Shown: positions 28,366 through 37,050 of the stretch, piece by piece | Numbering within the stretch: position 1 is the first letter of the stretch | Layout of the letters: each line of letters starts with the position of its first letter | The notes under the pieces: model-generated | What the model saw: the letters and a program-made list of their open reading frames with translations, nothing else | Database searches by the model: none | Told to the model about the DNA's origin: nothing | Source of the DNA: a virus | Virus record (IMG/VR): IMGVR_UViG_3300044961_000678 | Coordinates: 1 to 37,565 of that record | DNA: 37,565 bases | Direction: 5' to 3' (one strand) | Program-made: the position numbers and the translations under genes

Positions 28366-31300
28366 GTGAGTCTTGCCGACCGCATTGCTGCCAAAAGCCG
28401 AAAGCCGAGCGCGACTCTCTTCATCGGGGGCCGTCGCTGGTTTGGGGTGCTGGCCATCTCCAAGCGTGAGGAGTTCGGGCAGTCGGTAGAGACGGTCACG
28501 GTCACGGGCCGCAACCCGCCGATCGTCCCTACGGCGGGGCAAGCACTCACATTCAAATGGGGCTATGATGGCTATGAGGCGCAGGCCTTCAACGGCGAAG
28601 TATCGCGCATTCTGCGCCGAAGCTATCCCAATATTTATACCATCGAGGGCCGGGGCATCCTGCACCGAGCGCAGCGAGTCCAGCAGGATATTAGCGGCGG
28701 CGTTGCACCATACAACAATATTCCGGCCAGCGATGCCATTCGATACATTCTCGAAACGTACGCCGGGATCACCAGGCATGCGATCCCCGCGCTGCCCGCG
28801 TCCGGTTCGGCATGGGTCGGATCTGAATGGATGCTCGGGACTCTGACGCCGGTCAGATGGGAGCGTACGACGGCGCTCGCCGCAATTCAAGAGATCGGAT
28901 CGGTGCTGGGCTATTGGATCTATGCGGATGTTGCTGGCATCGTGCGAGCGCTCAATATTGAGCGGCGGCCGGTTGACGTTGCCTTCCGCACATTTCAGCG
29001 GGGCGTCGATCTGCTGATGAGCGGGCCGCCGGAGCGCGAGATCAACCCCGACACGATTCGGAATCGGGTCGAGGTCAACGGGGCGAATACGGGCATTGCA
29101 GGGGCACAGATCCGCGATGCCCGCCAAACAAGCCACCCGTTGCTCCCTTCGGGTGTGTACCAGACTCTGACGTTTTCATCTTCGCTGATCGAGTATGTCA
29201 ATGAGTCCGAGGCCGGAGCCGCCTCGGCTGAGCGAGTCGCCGCTCGCATCCTCAATGTATGGAGTCGCGATCCAAACGTGCTTCGGGCCACCATCAAGGC
29301 CGATCCCCGAATCGGCGTGGGCACAACGATCGGTATCGTCGACTCGGCCGTCGGCTACAGTTCGGCCCGTCATTTTTTCGTCTATGCCAGCGAAACAACC
29401 CTCGATCTGCAATCGGGCAAATTTGATCAGATTCTCACGCTCGACGGGGGCACCGGATCGCAAGGCTATAGCACCATCCCCAACCCGATCGCGGCGTTTA
29501 CCTGGCGGATTGTGACCGAAACGCTCAACGGCAACTCGGTCGTCGAGGTCTTCCTCGACGGCAGCGGGTCGACCAGCCCGGCGGGCGGAGCGATCATCTC
29601 TTGGGCATGGTCGACCGCTACCACCACCTACGGCGGCACCCCAAATACGGCTAGCGGCCAAACGGCACTCTTTCTCTATGCGGCCAGCAGCGGCCCGGCT
29701 GAAATCACGTTGACCGTGACCGATACCACTTCCAAGCAGGGCAGCATGGTGCAATCGGTCGAGTTCGTCGGGGATGCGTTGATCGTCCCCGAGTCGCGGG
29801 TGATCTCGATCGCCTTCGGGGCGGCCTGGCAGATCACGCCAAATGGCGGTGCAACGTGGATCAGTGAGATCGGCAGCGGCGATGCCGTTGCGGTACCGCC
29901 CTTTGGGCCGGGGGTCGATCCGGAATCGACGCCAACCAATTACGGATTATTGGCCACGCGGGCCAGCGGGGCAACCGGGATCCGCGAGTCGCGGGATCTG
30001 CTCTCAACAGCCAGCCAAGCACGCGCCGCCATTGGCAGCGCCATTACCATGATCTGGCAGAATGAGCGCAACGCGGCCCGGGTTTGGATTGCCGTCGGTT
30101 CGACCGTGCGCCGATCGCTTGATGGGGGAGCAACCTTTACGCTTTGGGGCACGTTGCCCGATCCAGTGGCATGGATCATTGAGGATCCCAGCGTCAACAA
30201 CTCCGTATTCGTGCTATCGGGCAATACGCTGTATCATTCGACCAGTTCGACCGCCCCGGGAACCGACTGGGCCGCATTGTTCGTTGGACAACCTGGCAAG
30301 ACCGGGCGCCATATGGTGCGATCCCGTGATGGAGCCATCACATGGATCTGCTACAGCGACTCAAACATCGTTGAACGCGTCGAGGGGGGCAGCTTTACGA
30401 TCGCCGGCGCTGGGGGCGTTCGGGCGCTGGCCCTGGCCCCTTCGGGCAATCGGATCTATGCGTTCGACGATCAGCGGCGCATCATCTGGGCCGATGCCGA
30501 TACCGGGGCGAACCAATCGACCAGTGCGCAAATCTTCCCTGCAGGATCGACCGTGCAACACGCCTTGCACGATCCCGACTATCCCATCATCTATGTTGCT
30601 GATTTCGATAGTGTGGCCAGCGGCACCGGGGCCGCTCGAAAATATTTCCCGGATGCCGATCAATTGCTGCTTTTTCGGGCCGGGGCAACCGGACAGCAGG
30701 CCCATATGATCGGCCTGGGCCAGCGGGGCCGGGGCGGCGCGAATATCATCCAGATCCCCAGCGGCGAGTCGGGGGCCGCTGATAAGCTGTTCGTCTACTC
30801 CAAACAAAACGGCACATGGGCCGCTATCGCGCCGCCCCGGCCCGGTTGGTATTGGACGAGCATCCGGGTCGATCCATTTAATACGGATCGCTGGCTGCTG
30901 ATGGGCAATAGTAGCGGCTCATTTGGATACCGAGTCGTGTCGGGGAATGTGCGCGATCTGGGGAGTGGTAGCTACTCGCCGCTGTGGATGACTGAGGATG
31001 CGGGGACATCCTGGGCTGAGGTCGAGCTATCGCATCCATGGGCGACCAACGATAACACCGGCAATGCATGCCTCCTCTACCCGTTCACGCTCGGCTGGCA
31101 GCAGAGCCAGGCCGGATGGTATTTGTACGGATCAAGCAATAGCAGCGCCTCGGCGGGCCGAACACATTGGATCTGGCGATCCAACTCCACGGCGGCCAGC
31201 GCCCCGGCCTACGAGTCCGGCGGCGAGGGATCGGCGTGCTGTGGCCGCGAAAACGATGTGATCGTCACGCGCATCGACGGATCATTCGTGCGCTATTGGC

Positions 31301-31758
31301 CGGGGGCCGGGGGGGCATCCGTCGCGATCGGATCGGTGGCCGCCTCCCCATCCAACTTGGCGATCGATGTCGAGCCGGGCGGATCGCGCCTGGCCACCGG
31401 CTATGCGTTCGGGACTCTGTTTGTCAGCGACAATTATCGATCGGGCAGCATCAGCCAACGCGGGGATCTGAACGTTGGCGGTTGTTTCCAATGGGCCACA
31501 CACGGACTCTATTCAGCCCGGCCGAATGATCCCGTACGGGTCGATCCAGCCACGGGCGCTACGACGGGACTCGGCTATAGCAACCGGGGATCAACGTCGA
31601 TCGCGGTCGATCGGCAATCGCGGTCGGTCGTGGCATGGCGACTCAACGATGGAGTGTATTTGATCTATGATGGGGAAACATATCAAGAGATTGGGCCGCC
31701 GCCGGACATGGGCACAATCAACGATGCCATGATCGAAACGTTCACGGACATCCTATGA
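28366..31758 (+). CDS. Tail hub/spike with PKD domain and beta-propeller-like repeats
   Basis: The 1130-residue product starts at GTG 28366 with GAGG upstream. Residues 1-370 look like a tail hub (FGQSVETVTVTGRNPPIVPT, IRNRVEVNGANTGIAG). About 385-475 is a PKD domain (VEVFLDGSGSTSPAGGAIIS, ITLTVTD). The rest contains repeats with Asp-box-like turns (SLDGGATFTLWG, TPNGGATWISE, TEDAGTSWAEV), as in BNR and sortilin-type propellers. PKD and propeller modules often bind sugars or proteins, so this may be the host-recognition part. It overlaps the fibre gene by ATGA. Confidence 0.85.
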   Translation: MSLADRIAAKSRKPSATLFIGGRRWFGVLAISKREEFGQSVETVTVTGRNPPIVPTAGQALTFKWGYDGYEAQAFNGEVSRILRRSYPNIYTIEGRGILHRAQRVQQDISGGVAPYNNIPASDAIRYILETYAGITRHAIPALPASGSAWVGSEWMLGTLTPVRWERTTALAAIQEIGSVLGYWIYADVAGIVRALNIERRPVDVAFRTFQRGVDLLMSGPPEREINPDTIRNRVEVNGANTGIAGAQIRDARQTSHPLLPSGVYQTLTFSSSLIEYVNESEAGAASAERVAARILNVWSRDPNVLRATIKADPRIGVGTTIGIVDSAVGYSSARHFFVYASETTLDLQSGKFDQILTLDGGTGSQGYSTIPNPIAAFTWRIVTETLNGNSVVEVFLDGSGSTSPAGGAIISWAWSTATTTYGGTPNTASGQTALFLYAASSGPAEITLTVTDTTSKQGSMVQSVEFVGDALIVPESRVISIAFGAAWQITPNGGATWISEIGSGDAVAVPPFGPGVDPESTPTNYGLLATRASGATGIRESRDLLSTASQARAAIGSAITMIWQNERNAARVWIAVGSTVRRSLDGGATFTLWGTLPDPVAWIIEDPSVNNSVFVLSGNTLYHSTSSTAPGTDWAALFVGQPGKTGRHMVRSRDGAITWICYSDSNIVERVEGGSFTIAGAGGVRALALAPSGNRIYAFDDQRRIIWADADTGANQSTSAQIFPAGSTVQHALHDPDYPIIYVADFDSVASGTGAARKYFPDADQLLLFRAGATGQQAHMIGLGQRGRGGANIIQIPSGESGAADKLFVYSKQNGTWAAIAPPRPGWYWTSIRVDPFNTDRWLLMGNSSGSFGYRVVSGNVRDLGSGSYSPLWMTEDAGTSWAEVELSHPWATNDNTGNACLLYPFTLGWQQSQAGWYLYGSSNSSASAGRTHWIWRSNSTAASAPAYESGGEGSACCGRENDVIVTRIDGSFVRYWPGAGGASVAIGSVAASPSNLAIDVEPGGSRLATGYAFGTLFVSDNYRSGSISQRGDLNVGGCFQWATHGLYSARPNDPVRVDPATGATTGLGYSNRGSTSIAVDRQSRSVVAWRLNDGVYLIYDGETYQEIGPPPDMGTINDAMIETFTDIL

Positions 31759-32783
31759 ACCAAACATCACAGAGCATCACCAAACTGATCGAGCGGGCGC
31801 TGCAGGCGTATCGCCCGGATGCCCGCCAACTGATCAATCAGATCAGCGGCGAGCAGATCGCCCCGGCCACGGCGAGCAGGGCGGGCGCACTCTCAGCCGA
31901 CGACAAGGCCAAGATCGACGCCTATCCGGATATATCCGGGCTTACGGCCGGGCATGTGCTCACGGCGATCGATGCGGATACCGTCGCGTTTAGTGCGCTG
32001 CCCGGCGGCGGAGTGTCAAGCGTTGGTCTGGTCATGCCCTCGGAGATCTTTGAGGTGTCGGGCAGCCCGATTACCACTTCGGGCGATATCACAGTCACAC
32101 TTGACAACCAGATCGCGAATCGCGTATTTGCTGGGCCTCCGACCGGAGCGGCGGCCGCGCCAACGTTTCGGGCGTTGGTCGCAGCGGATCTGCCCGCCGA
32201 GGCTGTTCGGCGAGCCAGCGCGGCTACCGCAAATCGAGTCGCCGTGTGGAGTGCTGCCAACGAAATCACGCACTACGCGACGATGACCTTTAATGGCAAC
32301 GTCCTCACGCTGCCGTCGATGGGAGCAACGTCGAATCAATTGGAGGGCATCCGCTTCGGCGATGGATCGACCAACTATGGCAATATTCAAGTGTGGAATA
32401 ACGACACCACAAGCATATTGTTGCTGAATGTCAATCGACGATTCAACCCAAGCACCAACGCGTGGGAATCGCTCAATAATCGCGCCGGATATACCGTGCA
32501 AATCGGAGATAATAGCGTACGGTTCTATAATTTTGCCGCCGGATCGAATGCGTTTAACTTGCGAGTCGATATTGACGCCTCGGGCAATATCAATGCCCGA
32601 ACCGGTGTCTATCAGATCGCCGGAACACAGGTGGTTGCAGCCCGCCGTACCGGATGGGCGGCGCCAACGGGCACGGCAACCCGTACCACGTTTGCGACGG
32701 GGACGGTAACCCTTGTGCAACTGGCGGAGCGGGTCAAAGCGCTGATTGACGATCTCACAGCCCATGGATTGATTGGAGCGTAG
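31755..32783 (+). CDS. Tail fibre protein
   Basis: The 342-residue product has segments common in phage tail fibres: GVSSVGLVMPSEIFEVSGSP, ANRVFAGPPTGAAAAPTFRA and the C-terminal AERVKALIDDLTAHGLIGA. The N-terminal 40 residues (SITKLIERALQAYRPDARQL) would attach to the hub. A beta-rich middle is expected to form a trimeric shaft. It is the last large gene of the late operon. A small hairpin (32782-32802) follows its stop. Confidence 0.85.
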   Translation: MNQTSQSITKLIERALQAYRPDARQLINQISGEQIAPATASRAGALSADDKAKIDAYPDISGLTAGHVLTAIDADTVAFSALPGGGVSSVGLVMPSEIFEVSGSPITTSGDITVTLDNQIANRVFAGPPTGAAAAPTFRALVAADLPAEAVRRASAATANRVAVWSAANEITHYATMTFNGNVLTLPSMGATSNQLEGIRFGDGSTNYGNIQVWNNDTTSILLLNVNRRFNPSTNAWESLNNRAGYTVQIGDNSVRFYNFAAGSNAFNLRVDIDASGNINARTGVYQIAGTQVVAARRTGWAAPTGTATRTTFATGTVTLVQLAERVKALIDDLTAHGLIGA

Positions 32784-32826
32784 CCCGTAAACGATGCGGG
32801 CTTCCGCGCCGAAAGGAAGGCTTTCG

Positions 32827-33090
32827 ATGAATCATCTCCCAGAGATTCTCGCACGACTCCAGCAGCGCCGGGACGCGCTGGTCGCTACCCATAGCAATGC
32901 CGCAAAGGCGCTGCAAGCGACCGATGAATATCGGCAATTCCTCGCTGTTGAGGCGGCTCTCGGCGAGCTCGATTATGCCATCGCCCATATTCGCGAAATT
33001 ATCGCTCCGGTCGATCCGGCTGAAGAGGGCCGCCATGATGCGCCCATCGCTACCACTGATTCTGATCCCGCTGCTCCTCCTCGCGCTTGA
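32827..33090 (+). CDS. Small coiled-coil protein after the tail fibre
   Basis: The 87-residue product starts at ATG 32827 with AAGGAAGG upstream. It looks like one long helix pair (ILARLQQRRDALVATHSNAA, AALGELDYAIAHIREIIAPV) with a Pro/Asp-rich end. A lysis cassette commonly lies here, but there is no membrane segment in this frame. A hydrophobic overlapping frame lies near its end. Confidence 0.68.
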   Translation: MNHLPEILARLQQRRDALVATHSNAAKALQATDEYRQFLAVEAALGELDYAIAHIREIIAPVDPAEEGRHDAPIATTDSDPAAPPRA

Positions 33091-33115
33091 TGCGTTGCCC
33101 CTTGCGGCGCGATGA
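33035..33115 (+). CDS. Overlapping tiny hydrophobic peptide (possible lysis or membrane peptide)
   Basis: A 26-residue frame lies inside the end of the previous gene in another frame. It contains SLPLILIPLLLLALDALPL, one full hydrophobic span, and has GAGGG six bases before its ATG. Nested small membrane peptides after the tail fibre recall lysis peptides such as nested spanins, but there is no lipobox Cys and no proof of translation. Confidence 0.4.
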   Translation: MMRPSLPLILIPLLLLALDALPLAAR

Positions 33116-33132
33116 TTGGCGCACCAAACAAA

Positions 33133-33168
33133 GCCCCCCGGCGATCTCGATGCAGATCGCCAGGGGGC
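33133..33168. terminator. Hairpin between convergent transcripts
   Basis: GCCCCCCGGCGATCT (33133-33147) pairs with 33154-33168 with one mismatch across a 6-base loop. It lies where the rightward late operon meets the leftward membrane-protein genes. No T-run follows, so termination might need another factor. Confidence 0.7.
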
Positions 33169-33187
33169 GGACACCAACCAATTCGGC

Positions 33188-33760
33188 CTACGGCGTCGGC
33201 GAAGAATTGCGAACCATGCGATTCGGGCTAATCTTTGTCCAACTGTTGGGATCTTCGGCCGGATGCAGCGCCTTCGGGGCGGGGCCGCCCAATCCGGCGA
33301 TCTCCGCTTCGGCCTTCGCCGCGTCATCGCCGATCGCGGCATTATCCCCCTTGACCACTTGCCGGATAACCCCCACGGGCCAACCGGCATACGCGAGAAA
33401 CAAGATAACGCTATAGCGCGTTCTGTTAAGTTGCGTTGTTTTGAAGATATCCTGAAGAACAGACGGGGCCGATTCTGCCGTGTCTGTCTGTTTGTCTGCT
33501 GGTCTGTCTGCCGTCTGTGCGGCCTGGGCCTGCGCAAGCTGGCTGCGCAGCTGCGCGATCTCGGCCGCTTGGCGGCGGATGACCTCCTGCAATGTTGCCG
33601 TAGGCTCGGCAGCTGGGGCGGGGGGGCGGATGCCCCGCCCAACCCTGGTCAACCATCGGGCGATTTCTGGCCAATGATGCCATGCTTGCGATGCCGTCAG
33701 GCAAAACGCTGCCAAGCCGAGGATCCAAAACAAATCTTGTACCGTTAGTTGCTGGGCCAT
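33188..33760 (-). CDS. Membrane-anchored coiled-coil protein, unknown
   Basis: The 190-residue product starts at ATG 33760 with GGAGGT upstream and overlaps the preceding gene by 16 bp. An N-terminal hydrophobic helix (DLFWILGLAAFCLTASQ) is followed by a coiled coil (EVIRRQAAEIAQLRSQLAQA), a TCTG-rich low-complexity stretch (about 33479-33517) and the segment RYSVILFLAYAGWPVGVIRQ. It is the last of three leftward membrane genes. No family is recognised. A role in lysis, exclusion or DNA segregation is possible. Confidence 0.7.
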   Translation of the reverse strand: MAQQLTVQDLFWILGLAAFCLTASQAWHHWPEIARWLTRVGRGIRPPAPAAEPTATLQEVIRRQAAEIAQLRSQLAQAQAAQTADRPADKQTDTAESAPSVLQDIFKTTQLNRTRYSVILFLAYAGWPVGVIRQVVKGDNAAIGDDAAKAEAEIAGLGGPAPKALHPAEDPNSWTKISPNRMVRNSSPTP

Positions 33761-34530
33761 CCTGCTACCTCCATCATTCCTCCCCTCAGCAATCGCCAAC
33801 CGAAAATGATCGAAAGCTCGGGGAGATACGTGAGCGCTATGGTAGCGCATCCTCGGGCGATTTGCGCCTGCGCAAACCATTGCGCAATCGGCGATGCATC
33901 CGGCTCGACGGCACCCAAGGCGATCCATGTGCTTCCCAGATCGGTTCCATGGGTCGCAAGGAGGATCACCACGACGATACCGATCGTGCTCAGATCCGCT
34001 CCTCGGGGGAGTCGGCCCGCCACCTCAGCGCAGCTATAGAAGAGCCCCAGCGTCACAATGGCGAGCAATCGCGATGTATCGCCCATGCTGATCGGCGGCG
34101 GCTCGATACGCACCGCATCGAAGAGCATGCGCAAGCCCTCGCCCCATCCATCGAGGCTGTAAGCGGCGCCAAGAAACCAGAAGAGAATTCCGAAGAACAG
34201 CCCCAACGCCCCAATGGCAATCCGCCCCGCAACGGGGATCGGCTGCATCGCGAGCGCCAAGACTCGCACAATGCGCGTTTGCACGGGCAATCGGGGCCGC
34301 TGTGGCCGACCAGGCGCTTCTGTGGCCGACCAGGCGCTGGGGGCCGCTGGTTGGGTTGGCGCTGGCCGCTGGGGCGCTGGCCGCTGGGGCGCTGGGGTCT
34401 GATCATCCTCGCGCAGCGAGCGGCGATCGGGAGGCGTACCGGTTTGGATTGATTGGGCGGCCTGCTCGATCAGTTGGTCGAGCAGGGGATCGCGGCGCTG
34501 GGGGGGCTGGATTCGGTAGAGCGTTGGCAT
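33745..34530 (-). CDS. Multi-span membrane protein, unknown
   Basis: The 261-residue product has a Pro/Gln-rich cytoplasmic-looking N terminus (about 1-80, with APQRP repeats) and then about four membrane segments (IAIGALGLFFGILFWFLGAA, LLAIVTLGLFYSCAEVAG, IGIVVVILLATHGTD, ALTYLPELSIIFGWRLL). The GGACTCCACC-ATG leader is shared with the 35457 gene. It is 15 bp after the membrane-HTH gene. The Pro-rich repeats correspond to short tandem DNA repeats near 34303-34395. Confidence 0.72.
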   Translation of the reverse strand: MPTLYRIQPPQRRDPLLDQLIEQAAQSIQTGTPPDRRSLREDDQTPAPQRPAPQRPAPTQPAAPSAWSATEAPGRPQRPRLPVQTRIVRVLALAMQPIPVAGRIAIGALGLFFGILFWFLGAAYSLDGWGEGLRMLFDAVRIEPPPISMGDTSRLLAIVTLGLFYSCAEVAGRLPRGADLSTIGIVVVILLATHGTDLGSTWIALGAVEPDASPIAQWFAQAQIARGCATIALTYLPELSIIFGWRLLRGGMMEVAGWPSN

Positions 34531-34545
34531 GGTGGAGTCCTTTTT

Positions 34546-35457
34546 TTATTCTTTCAGCCAATGACGGATGGTCGACTCGGGTTTGTTGAGCGCTCGCGCA
34601 ATGGCTCGATTGCTCAGCCCTTCGGTCTGCAGCGCTTTCGCGATGCTGCGCACATTGAGATCGCCCGTCGGGGGAATCTCGTCGAGGGCTGCGCGGGCCG
34701 CTCGCACTTCGGCCTGCATCTGCGCAAGCTGCGCGGCATGGGCCTGCTCGACCTGCGCAAATTGGGATCGCAAATGCTCGACCTGCATCTGAGCTTGCTC
34801 AGCTCTTTGGGCCTGCTGCGCAGCGCTCGCCGCTCCCTGCGCGATTTGGGCCTCAGCCTGCGCAATCGCGGCCCGGGCTTCGGCCTGCATCTGCGCAAGC
34901 TGCGCATGGGCCTGCGCAGCCGCTTGGCGTTCGCGGTCGAGCATCGATTGGAGTTGCGCAGCCCGCTGCGCATCCCTGCGCAGCTTCTCGACATCCTCAG
35001 CCTGGCGCCCTGCCCCGAATCGGGCCGTTTCAAGCTCGCCCCGAACGATCGCGCTCAGGGCGATAAATCCAGGGATGAGGACGGCAAAGGTCGAAACCAT
35101 CAGCACTGACACCCATCCGGGGATGACATCCGCCGGGGGGCGCTTCGCCCAGAGATCGCCGCCGTTGAGTACAACGGCGGCAATAAGAGTCATGCCGAAC
35201 AATCGCCCGGCCCATGGCGTTGGTTGGTATTGTTGGACGCGGGCAAAATAGAGATATTCGGCCAGCGCCCAAATGATGAGATCGATCAGCAGCGTGTTCG
35301 CTGCTGCCACGATCAGCGCCCACGGCGAACGATCACTATACAGCGCGATCGTGCCAACCATGTGCGAGAACGATACGAGGATTCCCAGCCGCCCGATCCA
35401 TGTGAATCGGGCGCCGTGCTGGGCGAACAGGTCGACCGCCCCAACGGGGCGCGTCAT
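34546..35457 (-). CDS. Membrane protein with coiled coil and C-terminal helix-turn-helix
   Basis: The 303-residue product has four N-terminal membrane segments (about residues 24-40, 45-70, 84-100 and 112-138). A long Ala/Gln coiled coil follows (about 150-255), ending in a resolvase-like helix-turn-helix (SIAKALQTEGLSNRAIARAL, STIRHWLKE). The layout suggests DNA bound at the membrane. It resembles DUF2637/Spd-type plasmid-spread proteins in architecture, recalled and not tested. ATG 35457 shares its GGACTCCACC leader with the next gene; ATG 35475 is an alternative. It could tether phage DNA for segregation or packaging. Confidence 0.72.
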   Translation of the reverse strand: MTRPVGAVDLFAQHGARFTWIGRLGILVSFSHMVGTIALYSDRSPWALIVAAANTLLIDLIIWALAEYLYFARVQQYQPTPWAGRLFGMTLIAAVVLNGGDLWAKRPPADVIPGWVSVLMVSTFAVLIPGFIALSAIVRGELETARFGAGRQAEDVEKLRRDAQRAAQLQSMLDRERQAAAQAHAQLAQMQAEARAAIAQAEAQIAQGAASAAQQAQRAEQAQMQVEHLRSQFAQVEQAHAAQLAQMQAEVRAARAALDEIPPTGDLNVRSIAKALQTEGLSNRAIARALNKPESTIRHWLKE

Positions 35458-35583
35458 GGTGGAGTCCTGTTGCATGGGGGGGTGCTCCTATAAGAATAAT
35501 TGCTGCTGGGGGTGCTGGCGGCCGCCAGGCAGATCGCGCCGGCGCAATTCGTGATATCCGGATCGCCTGCTGGCAAGCTTTGA

Positions 35584-35976
35584 TCAGCGTACTTCGATCC
35601 GATATTCAATATGCGGATATCGCTCGACAAATAATCGAGCCTTGATGCGCCATGCTTCGGTTTGGGTTGCGTTGCCGCCCTTCACATCCTCAGCGATCAA
35701 CCTGCCCGCTTCCCAATATTGGAAATCGGCTTCATAGCTGATCGCTGGCCATCCGGGTCGCGCTGACAACAACTCATATTTTGGATGGAACATGAGCTCT
35801 GTTATCCGCCCGGCCCGCTCCAACAGGATGAGCTCGCCGAGTCGTGTGGCCTCGGCGATCGAGTCGGCCCTCCCCCAGCCGGGAATGTCTGTAGCCCTGG
35901 CATTGTATTTGTTCTTCCGCTTCGCCTGCCGTTTCAGCAGCTGGCGGTATTCGTCAAGACTTATTTCTTCGGGCAT
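35584..35976 (-). CDS. DUF1064-type PD-(D/E)XK nuclease
   Basis: The 130-residue product fits DUF1064, a PD-(D/E)XK-like family: NKYNARATDIPGWGRADSIA, then EATRLGELILLERAGRITEL, HPKYELL, ISYEADFQYWEAGRLIAEDV and KG. The Glu, Asp and Glu-Asp-Val-Lys positions are in the expected order for a metal-dependent nuclease. ATG 35976 has GGAG five bases upstream. It is coupled to the zinc-ribbon gene (23-bp overlap). It may resolve replication or packaging intermediates. The gap 35458-35583 holds a CTGGCGG/CCGCCAG palindrome (35515-35528) and no gene. Confidence 0.8.
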   Translation of the reverse strand: MPEEISLDEYRQLLKRQAKRKNKYNARATDIPGWGRADSIAEATRLGELILLERAGRITELMFHPKYELLSARPGWPAISYEADFQYWEAGRLIAEDVKGGNATQTEAWRIKARLFVERYPHIEYRIEVR

Positions 35977-36214
35977 TGCTCCATCCCTTCCCCTGGGGGC
36001 ACGTGGCAAAATGGTTTATGCCCCATTGCTCGTTCTTGATGATTCGGATGGTGCTGGCGTCGATCGGCATTGCGGCCCCTTTGGCGGTCGATATCCACAC
36101 CACCGAAGCACCGCACGATCGGCATGTGCCCCTTCGGGCTCCCACGGGGATCCGCTGCTCGCCCATTTTGGGCATGTCTGCATCCCCAGCGAACAAATCC
36201 AGTTGTTCAGTCAT
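35954..36214 (-). CDS. Small zinc-ribbon protein
   Basis: The 86-residue product has CRSCGASVVWISTAKG and then NHFATCPQGKGW; the two CxxC/HxxxxC halves would hold zinc. Small proteins with this CxxC...W...MPID...C layout are common in phages and usually unassigned. It starts by ATGA overlap with the loader gene. The setting in the replication operon suggests DNA contact. Confidence 0.78.
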   Translation of the reverse strand: MTEQLDLFAGDADMPKMGEQRIPVGARRGTCRSCGASVVWISTAKGAAMPIDASTIRIIKNEQWGINHFATCPQGKGWSNARRNKS

Positions 36215-37050
36215 TGGCGGATCCTTCGATAGCTACTGATCGGCATCCAAACGTTGACGGCCTGGGCCAACCTATCGGCAATGCGCGGCCCGAGCAATTC
36301 ATCGAGCTGATCAATATCGTGATTGCTGGTAACCACGGTCGGGCGCTTGAGCCGCTCGTTCGTGACGCGGAACAACCGATCAGCGGCCCATGGGCTGAGC
36401 TTTTCGGCCCCAATATCGTCGAGAATGACCAGATCCGCATCAAGCACGGCGGCCATGGCCGCGTCCGGATCTGCCCCGCCTGGGCGGAGATCGTCGAGCA
36501 GGCCCGGCACGCTGCGATAGACCACTCGACGGCCGAAGCCGGCCGCGTGCAACGCGATCGCCGCTGCTAGATGCGATTTGCCCGCCCCGGGCGAGCCGTG
36601 CAAAAACACCCAGCCGATCGGATCCTGGGCGTACGTCCATGCCGTTCGGTAGGCCCTGGCGAGTTGCTGCTTCTGTGCCGCAACGGAGACTCGGCCCATC
36701 TCCCCGAGATCGAGCTCGACCAACGGGCGATCTTGCTGGAACGTGGCAAATGTGCAATGGCTTAACCCGGCGAGCTCGTCGCGCAATGCGGCGACTCGCT
36801 GCTCGCGCTGAGCCTGGCCAGCGCGACCACACGCGCATGCCTGCAATTTGCCGAAATCAGGATGGCCCGAAGGCACATTCCACAAAAACCACCCAGAGCC
36901 ATCGCATCCACACGGCTCCGGGCCGGGACGCGCTGGGGTCAAACTAGGAAACGTTCGCGGCAAAGCGCTCCGCCTCTTCGTTGAGTTGCCGAATTCGCTC
37001 GGCGACTCGGGGATCGGCCCGAGTCCCGGCATGCTGCTGAGATCGATCAT
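36211..37050 (-). CDS. DnaC-like helicase loader (AAA+ ATPase)
   Basis: The 279-residue product has a Cys-rich segment (C47, C49, C72, C74), then an AAA+ core: Walker A HGSPGAGKSH (151-160), Walker B ADLVILDDIGAEK (205-217) and sensor VTSNHD (240-245). The LDDIG signature is typical of DnaC and IstB/DnaC-like loaders, which place the replicative helicase on an origin. AAGGAG precedes ATG 37050. The gene begins 107 bp inside the initiator gene in another frame, so translation is probably coupled. No phage helicase is seen, so it likely recruits the host enzyme. Confidence 0.88.
   Translation of the reverse strand: MIDLSSMPGLGPIPESPSEFGNSTKRRSALPRTFPSLTPARPGPEPCGCDGSGWFLWNVPSGHPDFGKLQACACGRAGQAQREQRVAALRDELAGLSHCTFATFQQDRPLVELDLGEMGRVSVAAQKQQLARAYRTAWTYAQDPIGWVFLHGSPGAGKSHLAAAIALHAAGFGRRVVYRSVPGLLDDLRPGGADPDAAMAAVLDADLVILDDIGAEKLSPWAADRLFRVTNERLKRPTVVTSNHDIDQLDELLGPRIADRLAQAVNVWMPISSYRRIRQ

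Noticed and set aside
33475-33520. TCTG-rich stretch as a mobile element or phase-variable tract
   Set aside because: The repeats are imperfect and encode an in-frame Gln/Thr/Asp-rich linker; no switch is evident.
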